NCBI RefSeq assembly: GCF_003436425.1
Contig: NZ_QSPK01000047.1
Location: 1 to 17,968 of the forward strand
Length of the DNA stretch: 17,968 nt
Reading direction: 5' to 3'
DNA from: Eubacterium sp. TM05-53
Lineage (GTDB): Bacteria; Bacillota_I; Bacilli_A; Erysipelotrichales; Erysipelotrichaceae
Shown: positions 7,868 to 14,737 of the stretch, in pieces
Position numbering within the stretch: position 1 is the stretch's first letter
Layout: each line of letters begins with the position of its first letter
Position numbers and translations under genes: made by a program
Notes under the pieces: generated by a model
Told to the model about the DNA's origin: nothing
The model's database searches: none
The model's input: the letters and a program-made list of their open reading frames with translations, nothing else

Positions 7868-8950
7868 TTATCCTTTCAATGTCTTCAACAATTCATTATC
7901 TAATCGACGTGCAAATTCAGCCATCACTAATACAGTTTGCCAATAATCCTTACGATGAATGATCAAACGATGTGAATGCATATAACGTGTTGGAATGGAC
8001 AATGTCATTGTGACTACGCCATCATGTGCCTTATGAATATTGTCCGCATCTGTACCCCCACATGTCATCATGTCATAGTTGATATCTAAATCTAAATCTT
8101 TACAGATTTCTTCCATTTTTGCGATAAAGTTTTTATTACCGATGATTCCCGCATCCATTACACTTAACACAACGCCTTTGCCTAATCCATTGATTCCTTT
8201 ATCCATTGGTGTATCCATACTTGTTGTTACGTCTAAGGCAATCGCAACATCTGGATGTAACATATTTGCGGCCGTTCTCGCTCCTCTTAAGCCAACTTCT
8301 TCTTGTACCGTACCAACGCCATATAAATTGCATTTATGTTTATCTTTGCTTAAAATACGCATTACATCTACAACCATAGCTGCACACAAACGATCATCCC
8401 AGGCTTTTCCCATTAAATAGTTTGGATTGTTCATAACTGTAAATTCTGTATCTGGCGTAATCATATCGCCAATTTGAATTCCTAACTCTTCTACTTCAGC
8501 ACGGTTTGCGACACCCAAATCTAAAAATAAATCTAATGGACGAATAACTTTTTCTTTGACTTCCTTACTCAATCCATGAGGCGCACTTGATCCTACAACA
8601 CCTTGATATCTTTTACCTTCATGTGTTGTCACTACAAGTGTCTGACTAGGTAGTACATGTCCCCACCATCCTCCAACCGGAAGCATACGGATGTAGCCTT
8701 GTTCATCAATTTCACGCACTAGAAAACCAACTTCATCCATGTGTCCACAAATCATTAAAGTAGGCTGGTCTTCTTCTCCTTTTTGAAGTCCGATAATGGA
8801 TCCTAAATTATCATATGTGATTTCATCCGCATATGGACTCATCCATTTTTTCATCGTGCGACTCACTTCTTTTTCGTTTCCACTAATGCCATGAGCCTCA
8901 CTTAATTCTTTGAGCATTTCTAAATTAATATCACCAATTGCTTGTTCCAT
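7868..8950 (-). CDS. M42 family aminopeptidase, intact metal site
   Basis: 360-residue M42 metallopeptidase (PepA/TET/FrvX group). All five metal ligands and the catalytic pair are present: His70 and Asp72 in GHMDEVG, bridging Asp185 in GKAWDDR, Glu217 and Glu218 in VQEEVGLRGA, Asp240 in ALDVTTSMD and His325 in TRYMHS. These enzymes assemble into large self-compartmentalising particles and remove N-terminal residues, often Glu/Asp, from peptides. M42 genes next to PTS genes are known from E. coli (frvX, sgcX), so the context has precedent. AGGTGA before the ATG lies at the end of the preceding paralogue gene (8-base gap), implying coupled translation with that partner. Confidence 0.93.
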   Translation of the reverse strand: MEQAIGDINLEMLKELSEAHGISGNEKEVSRTMKKWMSPYADEITYDNLGSIIGLQKGEEDQPTLMICGHMDEVGFLVREIDEQGYIRMLPVGGWWGHVLPSQTLVVTTHEGKRYQGVVGSSAPHGLSKEVKEKVIRPLDLFLDLGVANRAEVEELGIQIGDMITPDTEFTVMNNPNYLMGKAWDDRLCAAMVVDVMRILSKDKHKCNLYGVGTVQEEVGLRGARTAANMLHPDVAIALDVTTSMDTPMDKGINGLGKGVVLSVMDAGIIGNKNFIAKMEEICKDLDLDINYDMMTCGGTDADNIHKAHDGVVTMTLSIPTRYMHSHRLIIHRKDYWQTVLVMAEFARRLDNELLKTLKG

Positions 8951-8958
8951 AGTATCAC

Positions 8959-9981
8959 CTATCGATTTGATTCCTTAAATTCTTGAATTTTTTCTTCATT
9001 TAAATTTTCAACAAATACAGTCAAAGCTTTTTTTGCGCAGTCATAATCATTTAAATCCATACTTTCAATTGCACTATATGCATTTTGAATCGCAATCGAT
9101 ACATTTAGTGTTGGACATCCGGCAAACAATTTGTGTACCCATGCGCCTTCATTTAGATCCATACTATAGTAGTGCTGATATGCGATATCTTCCTCTTTAC
9201 AGATTTGTACTAATGCATCTAATAAGCCACGGTTTGGCATCATTCCTTTATCGTAGAAAGATACTAACAAGCCTTTCCCTAGTTCTCCTACGCTTTGATC
9301 TTTTTCATCTAATGTTTTCGCTTTTTTACAACCAAGTACAACACCTAGATCTGGTTTTACAAGTCCTGTAGCTGTTGTGGCTCCTCGCTGTCCTACTTCT
9401 TCCATAACGCAGGCTCCAACATATAAATCAAAATCAAATTCTTTATCTTTAACAGCTTCTAATAATTCAATAGCCATTAAACATCCAACTCTTGATTCTA
9501 ATGCTTTTGAAATACATTGTTTTTGCACTTTGACAAATGGACCATCCACTACGGCACTATCTCCTACAAATACACCAAGTGCTAATGTTTCTTCTTTTGA
9601 ATATGTTCCAAAGTCAATGACCATTTTTTCTGTACCAACCACGAAGGCATTGACTTCACCTGTTTTTGTTTTTACACGCAAACGGCTTCCTGGTAAATAT
9701 TGTTTATTGATTTTACCGATTTCAATAAATTCAGCACTTCCATTATCATTGATCTTTGTGATCATTAATCCTGATTCATCCATGTGTGTAATGACTAATA
9801 CGCGTTTGGCATTCTCTTTTTTACTTTTTTTTACACCAAATACAGAGCCTAAATTATCATATACAATTTCATCACAATATGGCTCTAAGTATTGTGCCAT
9901 ACATTTGCCAACATTTTTTTCATCTCCTGAAATTGAAATTGTTTGTGTTAATGTATTAAGTATTTTTAATGTTTCTGACAT
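8959..9981 (-). CDS. Degenerate M42 paralogue, probable pseudoenzyme
   Basis: 340-residue M42-fold protein clearly related to the adjacent gene: both have YDNLGS, HMDE.G, EEVG.RGA and ELGKG/GLGKG segments in the same order. Key metal-binding positions are changed. His66, Asp68, Glu194 and Glu195 remain, but the bridging Asp is Glu162 (ALESR instead of WDDR), the ligand Asp is Gly217 (VLGCKK instead of ALDVTT), and the final His is Tyr302 (IQNAYS instead of TRYMHS). A normal two-metal site is unlikely. It could be a structural or regulatory partner of the active paralogue in a mixed oligomer, or have another role. The reading frame is open and the ribosome binding site (AAGGAGG) is excellent, so it is not a decaying pseudogene. 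First gene of its operon. Confidence 0.85.
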   Translation of the reverse strand: MSETLKILNTLTQTISISGDEKNVGKCMAQYLEPYCDEIVYDNLGSVFGVKKSKKENAKRVLVITHMDESGLMITKINDNGSAEFIEIGKINKQYLPGSRLRVKTKTGEVNAFVVGTEKMVIDFGTYSKEETLALGVFVGDSAVVDGPFVKVQKQCISKALESRVGCLMAIELLEAVKDKEFDFDLYVGACVMEEVGQRGATTATGLVKPDLGVVLGCKKAKTLDEKDQSVGELGKGLLVSFYDKGMMPNRGLLDALVQICKEEDIAYQHYYSMDLNEGAWVHKLFAGCPTLNVSIAIQNAYSAIESMDLNDYDCAKKALTVFVENLNEEKIQEFKESNR

Positions 9982-10005
9982 GATTATGTCCTCCTTATAT
10001 AAAGC

Positions 10006-10060
10006 AGTATAGACCTATTTTGTTTCACTAGATTCCAAATGTGTTTCCTATTGTTAGGAA
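10006..10060 (-). promoter_or_regulatory. Operator and promoter of M42-M42-M81 operon
   Basis: Palindrome TTCCTA-TTGT-TAGGAA at 10045-10060. On the minus strand a -10 box TATACT (10006-10011) begins 34 bp from its edge, the same spacing as at the PTS IIA and M3 promoters. Transcription would start near 9999, about 18 bases before the ATG at 9981. There is no clear -35 box. Confidence 0.73.
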
Positions 10061-10062
10061 CA

Positions 10063-10090
10063 TAAAGAAAACCAGCTCAATCGAGCTGGT
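10063..10090 (-). terminator. Terminator of IIC-GrdB-like operon
   Basis: On the minus strand ACCAGCTC, loop GATT, GAGCTGGT followed by TTTCTTTAT, right after the stop codon of the GrdB-like gene. The 8-bp GC-rich stem with a T-rich tail is a strong intrinsic terminator. It abuts the operator of the next operon. Confidence 0.85.
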
Positions 10091-10095
10091 CATTA

Positions 10096-10617
10096 TTAAT
10101 AAGCATGTTTTTCTAAGAATTCAGCAGTATCTTTTTTGTCGACTAACATTTTAGCGTATTCACACATGGCGCTTAATGATTCATTCAATCCGATTCCACC
10201 TTTTTTAGGCATTTTTAAAATTGTAACTTTATCTTTGTATGTTTCGATAGCCTTTTCACACTCTTGTGACATGATGGCGAAAGCTGGAATATTTGTTAGT
10301 TCTGAAATTGTTTCAGCCGATTTAGCTGCCATGATACCATAATTTGCATAGTTGAAACATGGTCCACAGATAACTACGTCTGGATTGAATTTTTTTGCCA
10401 TAGCCGCAAATTTCTTTGCGTTAAGTTCTGGGTCGGCTAAAAAAGTACCGTCTCCACAATATAAAGTAGCGATGACTTTTCCTCCTTGTTGATCCAAGAA
10501 TCGAGTAAACATTTCACAAGAACCAATTCCCATTGCTTTTCCGCCCATAGGTAAATCAGGACTTTCTTTTCCTCCTAAACCAGCTTGTGTCTGGTCAAAA
10601 ATCATCATAACTTTCAT
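10096..10617 (-). CDS. GrdB-like protein, N-terminal portion only
   Basis: 173-residue cytoplasmic protein resembling only the first part of GrdB-type subunits of glycine/sarcosine/betaine reductase. Shared pattern: Q.GLGGKESPDLP near 11-23, VIATLYCGDGTF at 48-59, NPDVVICGPCFNYANYGI at 78-95, an 'IPAFAIMSQE' strand near 110-119, and the final LSAMCEYAKMLV helix. Full GrdB proteins are about 430 residues and carry the selenocysteine or cysteine redox motif in the C-terminal part, which is absent here. The gene ends in TAA and is followed at once by a terminator, so no selenocysteine extension was missed. Cysteines lie at 34, 54, 84, 87, 120 and 152. Without the redox half it cannot be a normal reductase. 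It shares an operon with PTS IIC (18-base gap, GGAGG ribosome binding site). Function unknown. Confidence 0.75.
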   Translation of the reverse strand: MKVMMIFDQTQAGLGGKESPDLPMGGKAMGIGSCEMFTRFLDQQGGKVIATLYCGDGTFLADPELNAKKFAAMAKKFNPDVVICGPCFNYANYGIMAAKSAETISELTNIPAFAIMSQECEKAIETYKDKVTILKMPKKGGIGLNESLSAMCEYAKMLVDKKDTAEFLEKHAY

Positions 10618-10635
10618 TGTGTTATCCTCCTAATC

Positions 10636-11991
10636 TTATAGATTATCTAAATCTAAATCGTCAAATGAGATATCGTCTTCTTCGCTTGACTCATTTGCAG
10701 CAGCAGCTTCTTCTGCCAAATATTTTTTATCTAATGTTCTAATGAATGGATAGTAAATCATCATTCCTAATACCAACAAGAAGATTTGCCATACACTTGC
10801 TCTCCAAGATCCTGTAGCCAACCATCCTGAGAATCCAATTGGAGTAGTCCAAGGTAAGTTTACACCTGTTGTACGTGGAATAATACCCCATAATGTTGCA
10901 AAATATGATAGGATCAAGTTCATCATTGGAACTAAAATAAATGGAATCGCAATAACTGGGTTTAATACAACTGGTAAACCGAAGATAATTGGTTCGTTGA
11001 TTCCAAAGAATCCTGGAACGATAGATAATTTTCCTAATTGTTTAATACGTTCAGACTTACATACTGTAACCATCAAGATTACTAATGATAGAGTAGATCC
11101 TCCACCACCGAAGTTACAGAAGAAGTTACTGAATGGGTTTGTGAAGATATATGGTAATGCTTTACCAGCTTCGAATGCGATTAATTGTTTTGCGGTTAAT
11201 ACGTTACCAATGAAGAATACTGAGTTACATACTGCTGGTCCGTTGATACCAAAGAACCAGAAGAAAGTACACATGAATGAATATAATGCGTTAGCTCCTA
11301 ATGTATCTCCTAAACCTTCCAATGGTGTTTGTAGAATGGCTACTACGAAGTCTTGTAAGTATCCAAATTCTGTGAATGAGAAACCAATACGTACTAAGAA
11401 TGCAGCTCCCATAACTAGAGCACTTGGTACTAATGCAGCGAATGAATCTGCAACTGCAGGAGGTACACCTTTAGGCATTTTAATTGTCCATCCTTTTTTA
11501 TACGCAAAGGCGAACAACCATACTCCAAGAGTCGCACAAATCAAGGCCATGAAGATTCCGTTTGGTCCGATATAATCAAAATCTAAACCTGCGAAAACAG
11601 CATCTTCAACAACTTCACCTGAATCTCTAACAGCTGTGTGAATTGTTGGCATTAAAATAAAATAAGAAACTAATGCAACGGCAGCACCTTGAATTTTGTC
11701 TGCTTTAAATTCTCTTGCCATCGCATATCCTGTACCTAATGCAGTTAATAAACCTGTACAGTTAAATGATGCACGAGATACCGCCTTGAACCAGTCTGTC
11801 CAACCTGCACCAAGTATTGATGATACTGCAGCATCCCATCCTGGAATTGGGAAGTTTGCGATCAACAAGAAGATTGAACCAACAATTAATAATGGTGTAG
11901 AAATTAAGAAACCATCACGAATTGCGATTAATACTCGGTTTTTAGTTAGAACATCGGCCATAGGCATCAAAATTTTTTCTAGCTTGTCCAT
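10636..11991 (-). CDS. PTS lactose/cellobiose family IIC permease
   Basis: 451-residue membrane permease of the lactose/chitobiose/cellobiose PTS family. About ten hydrophobic segments, the first starting near residue 21, are followed by a cytoplasmic tail very rich in Glu, Asp and Ala. The family signature FFGINEPIIFGLP (328-340) includes Glu333, expected to bind the sugar. The usual GIHG motif reads GINGP (248-252), so the His that contacts the sugar 6-hydroxyl in the chitobiose transporter structure (His250) is Asn here. The permease would work with the IIA and IIB encoded at 2923-3579, the only other PTS parts in the window. AAAGGAGAG precedes the ATG. First gene of a two-gene operon with the GrdB-like gene. 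The substrate is not known. Confidence 0.93.
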   Translation of the reverse strand: MDKLEKILMPMADVLTKNRVLIAIRDGFLISTPLLIVGSIFLLIANFPIPGWDAAVSSILGAGWTDWFKAVSRASFNCTGLLTALGTGYAMAREFKADKIQGAAVALVSYFILMPTIHTAVRDSGEVVEDAVFAGLDFDYIGPNGIFMALICATLGVWLFAFAYKKGWTIKMPKGVPPAVADSFAALVPSALVMGAAFLVRIGFSFTEFGYLQDFVVAILQTPLEGLGDTLGANALYSFMCTFFWFFGINGPAVCNSVFFIGNVLTAKQLIAFEAGKALPYIFTNPFSNFFCNFGGGGSTLSLVILMVTVCKSERIKQLGKLSIVPGFFGINEPIIFGLPVVLNPVIAIPFILVPMMNLILSYFATLWGIIPRTTGVNLPWTTPIGFSGWLATGSWRASVWQIFLLVLGMMIYYPFIRTLDKKYLAEEAAAANESSEEDDISFDDLDLDNL

Positions 11992-12020
11992 AAAAACACT
12001 CTCCTTTATTAGCTGTCTTT

Positions 12021-12075
12021 ACTTTATCACAGCTATTGATAATGAATTCACTAAATGTTTTCCTACAACTAGGAA
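12021..12075 (-). promoter_or_regulatory. Operator and promoter of IIC operon
   Basis: Palindrome TTCCTA-CAAC-TAGGAA at 12060-12075, directly after the RDD gene stop. On the minus strand a weak -10 box TAAAGT preceded by TGA (12021-12026) begins exactly 34 bp from its edge. The predicted leader is about 23 bases to the ATG at 11991. No terminator separates the RDD gene from this promoter, so readthrough from the regulator operon is also possible. Confidence 0.65.
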
Positions 12076-12076
12076 A

Positions 12077-12661
12077 TTACTTTTCCGTACCTGCCACACT
12101 AATAATATGTGTATTCGCAATACGATCATGAATCATTTTTCTTGATGGACTTGCCATACCCATTAAAATGGAAATAGCACTAATAATTCCAAATACATAC
12201 ACAGCCATATCCATAATTGGAATACCTGTAACGATTTGAATCAATTGACGCAAATAACTTGAACTGTTCGCAATATAGCCTTCAACGATCATGATTCCGA
12301 GTCCTTCGCGCATTAAAATTGTTTTAAAATCTACGTCAGACTCATCGTTTTTTACAACTTTTAATTTCATAATGCGTTTACCAAAAGTTTGTCCTTTATA
12401 TACATACAATTCTAGAATCACAAAATATCCTAAATAGAATACAATCGCCAACAAAGCTACCAAGATATTATATGGTGCAGGGATTTTAGATAAGTCTTGT
12501 GATACGGAAGTTGTATGATTCACAATGCTTCCAATTAAGACAATAGGGATTCCGGCAAACATTGTTGCCACATACCAGTCAATCAGATAGGCAACGCCTC
12601 TATAAAAACTATTTACTGAACTTTCCTTCAGTTTTACTCCATAACGATGTGTTTTATCCAT
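12077..12661 (-). CDS. RDD family membrane protein
   Basis: 194-residue membrane protein of the RDD family, named for conserved Arg and two Asp. Here RGVAYLIDW gives Arg21 and Asp28, and the C-terminal MIHDRIANTHII has the further conserved Asp. Hydrophobic stretches lie near 24-45, 66-90, 117-128 and 145-168. The GQTFGKRIMKLKVVK loop (near 90-105) is also typical. The family is widespread and functionally obscure; some members are linked to ion transport or stress. It follows the PRD regulator by 15 bases and so is likely co-transcribed. Its role in the regulon is not evident. The ribosome binding site is weak (AAAGG at long spacing), which suggests modest expression. Confidence 0.85.
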   Translation of the reverse strand: MDKTHRYGVKLKESSVNSFYRGVAYLIDWYVATMFAGIPIVLIGSIVNHTTSVSQDLSKIPAPYNILVALLAIVFYLGYFVILELYVYKGQTFGKRIMKLKVVKNDESDVDFKTILMREGLGIMIVEGYIANSSSYLRQLIQIVTGIPIMDMAVYVFGIISAISILMGMASPSRKMIHDRIANTHIISVAGTEK

Positions 12662-12676
12662 ATTTGTACAACCTTT

Positions 12677-14584
12677 CTATTCGATTATTTTTGATATAAA
12701 TTCTTCATAGCTTTGACTTTCTAATAAAGCCACAAAATGATTTGCGTTATTGATCATACTACTTAACCAATCAAAGAACATAACTAAAGTATCTCTATAT
12801 ACTTCGTTGATTGCCAACAACATAACCATCTTAACTTCAAATTCACCCCATTTGATTGGTTTTTCTAAAAACGCAACAGAAATCGAAGATCGAAAACTTG
12901 CCACATTCAATGAGTGTGGTACCGCAAAGGAATACACAAAACTTGTGGATGCCATTTTTTCCCTTTGAAGAACTGATTTTTTAAACGCATCATCACTGTA
13001 CCCTAGTTTTTTTAGGTGATCACACATAAATTCAATTGTTTCTTCTGGTGTTTCTGTTTTTAAATTCAAATGGAAAGTTTCAGGTTCAATCAAATCAATA
13101 ATTTGAGCTTTAAATTCATTTTGAAATCTCTTTTTATCCAACGCATTTAATGTTTGGAAAATGCGACTCTCATCTTCTGTTGTGATAAATACAGAAATTT
13201 GAACCGTTGGAATATCTAAATTGTGTTGTAGTGGTGATGTCGTTAGAATCAAATCAGGATCCAATTCTTTGATTGTCTTTTCTTCAAAATAACTCACACT
13301 TTGGATTACATCCATACGTTCGTTAAATAAGAAATCCACTTTCTTTAGTAAAATATCCCCAAAAGCCTGATCCACAGGATAAATCATAATGGCTTTGTAA
13401 TGTTGATGATTATGTGTTCTTTCATAGGCGGCCCCTAAATGAAGGGCCAAAAAGCCTAGCTCATTTTCAGAAATATCCATTCCTAATTCTTCATTTAAAA
13501 TTTCACCTACACGAATGGACAATTCAAAAACCAATGGATACTTCTTCTTCAATTCTTGAAGATACATATTATCGATATGAATATTTTTATTTTTTCTTTC
13601 AACTAATCCTTGCAAATGTAATGCGATACCCGAACGCAAATCTACGTCTTTTGAGAAGTCAATATCATAATCTGATTTAATGGATTCGATAATTTGCGTA
13701 ACCAATTCATTCACATTGTAGCCGTGTTTACTGTGGGCAGAAACCAAATCATTTTGAAGATTCATTGAATTTTTACCCATTAATAATAGGGCTAATAATT
13801 CAACTTCATTTTCATTGATCTCAATACGCACAATTTTAGATACACGATTAAAGAATTCTTTGGCAATCTGATATTCTTTTGTGTTTTCCAAATCTGTTCC
13901 ACGACTTGTTTTGATGTAATTGTGGTGCAACATCCTTTCAATCGCAACACCAATATGTATCATCAACATGGGAATTGCCATTTCTCGAATACGATAATTA
14001 TATTCTTTTAAAATATTTTCCATGATGTCTTTGACTTTTAATAAATCAAAGCCTTTAAACATACTCGAAAGCTTATTAAGATTCAAGAAATTTCCTTGTG
14101 TCTCTTCCGTAAGTAAATCTTTATAGAGTTTGCGCATTTCATCTTCGCTACCCTCTAAATGAATGTGGTTTTTAGAGCGAATCAATTTTAAATCATGATA
14201 ACCCTCAAGTATTTTTTTAATTCTTTTAATGTCATTATCAATTGAATACCCACTAATAAACACTTGATCTTGTAGATCCATCAAGTTTAATTCTTTTTTC
14301 TCAAACAATAACACGCGTATAATATACACACATCTTTCTTGAGGTGTTTGAGGTATTATATATTTTTGTGCTGTAGGCAATGTAACATTGATTTCATCTC
14401 GAATATGATATCCACTTCGTAAGTTGGATTCAATAATTGGCTGTTCATAATATCGATTGATCGCATCGATATCACTACGAATTGTTCGGTCCGATACTTG
14501 CATAAGTTTAGAAATTTCTTTTCCTGTCATCCATGCCTTTGTATCATTCAACAATAGAACAATTTTCTCTTGTCTTTTATTCAC
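12677..14584 (-). CDS. PRD-domain transcriptional activator (LicR/MtlR type)
   Basis: About 635 residues from the chosen GTG. Order: DeoR-like winged helix (about 4-60), a second Mga-like helix-turn-helix (about 80-150), PRD1 (about 170-275) with His210 but Leu where its second His would be, PRD2 (about 290-395) with His323 and His382, an EIIB-like domain (about 395-480), and a mannitol/fructose-type EIIA domain (about 500-635) with His557 in AVPHS. The EIIB phosphorylation Cys is replaced by Tyr402. Such proteins activate PTS operons and are controlled by HPr and the cognate EII. I prefer GTG at 14584, which has an eight-G tract about 10 bases upstream; the predicted -10 box lies downstream of the alternative ATG at 14641. 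Two copies of the TTCCTA palindrome lie upstream, so it probably controls itself as well as the operons around it. Confidence 0.9.
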   Translation of the reverse strand: MNKRQEKIVLLLNDTKAWMTGKEISKLMQVSDRTIRSDIDAINRYYEQPIIESNLRSGYHIRDEINVTLPTAQKYIIPQTPQERCVYIIRVLLFEKKELNLMDLQDQVFISGYSIDNDIKRIKKILEGYHDLKLIRSKNHIHLEGSEDEMRKLYKDLLTEETQGNFLNLNKLSSMFKGFDLLKVKDIMENILKEYNYRIREMAIPMLMIHIGVAIERMLHHNYIKTSRGTDLENTKEYQIAKEFFNRVSKIVRIEINENEVELLALLLMGKNSMNLQNDLVSAHSKHGYNVNELVTQIIESIKSDYDIDFSKDVDLRSGIALHLQGLVERKNKNIHIDNMYLQELKKKYPLVFELSIRVGEILNEELGMDISENELGFLALHLGAAYERTHNHQHYKAIMIYPVDQAFGDILLKKVDFLFNERMDVIQSVSYFEEKTIKELDPDLILTTSPLQHNLDIPTVQISVFITTEDESRIFQTLNALDKKRFQNEFKAQIIDLIEPETFHLNLKTETPEETIEFMCDHLKKLGYSDDAFKKSVLQREKMASTSFVYSFAVPHSLNVASFRSSISVAFLEKPIKWGEFEVKMVMLLAINEVYRDTLVMFFDWLSSMINNANHFVALLESQSYEEFISKIIE

Positions 14585-14609
14585 TTTTAGTGCACCCCCC
14601 CCGTACGTA

Positions 14610-14664
14610 TATTTTATATGATTCTTCCTAATTATTAACATGCATTTTTTCCTAATATTAGGAA
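14610..14664 (-). promoter_or_regulatory. Operator and promoter of regulator gene
   Basis: Palindrome TTCCTA-ATAT-TAGGAA at 14649-14664. On the minus strand the best -10 candidate is TATAAA (14613-14618), 31 bp from its edge; at exactly 34 bp the hexamer is the poor AAAATA. Either predicts a start near 14603-14606 and a short leader to the GTG at 14584. A further TTCCTA half-site is at 14625-14630. Spacing fits less well than at the other promoters. Confidence 0.5.
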
Positions 14665-14666
14665 AT

Positions 14667-14720
14667 TTCCTAATACAAGGAAGGAAGCTTCAAGGAATAA
14701 AAATTCTTTTCTAATATAAT
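14667..14720 (+). promoter_or_regulatory. Operator and promoter of yitT-like gene
   Basis: Near-palindrome TTCCTA-ATAC-AAGGAA (one mismatch) at 14667-14682, 18 bp from the neighbouring perfect copy. A perfect -10 box TATAAT (14715-14720) begins 33 bp after its edge, close to the 34 bp of the other promoters. The predicted start is near 14727, so the ATG at 14726 is unlikely to be used. Confidence 0.6.
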
Positions 14721-14737
14721 TATCCATGGTGATTCGC

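Noticed and set aside
8959..9981. Calling the altered M42 paralogue a pseudogene
   Set aside because: The frame is intact, it has an excellent ribosome binding site and operator-driven promoter, and it is first in its operon; loss of ligands without frame damage fits a pseudoenzyme better.
9377..10012. 211-codon open frame on the plus strand
   Set aside because: It lies opposite the degenerate M42 gene, which has family motifs and a strong ribosome binding site. The plus-strand product has no recognisable features and reads like a reversed-frame shadow.
9982..10095. Possible selenocysteine readthrough or lost C-terminal half of the GrdB-like gene
   Set aside because: The gene ends in TAA, is followed at once by a strong terminator, and the next gene starts about 110 bases further on, so there is no room and no TGA to read through.
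10997..11575. 192-codon open frame on the plus strand
   Set aside because: Antisense to the PTS IIC gene, with no ribosome binding site and a composition (Asn/Pro/Lys-rich) typical of an antisense frame of a membrane protein gene.
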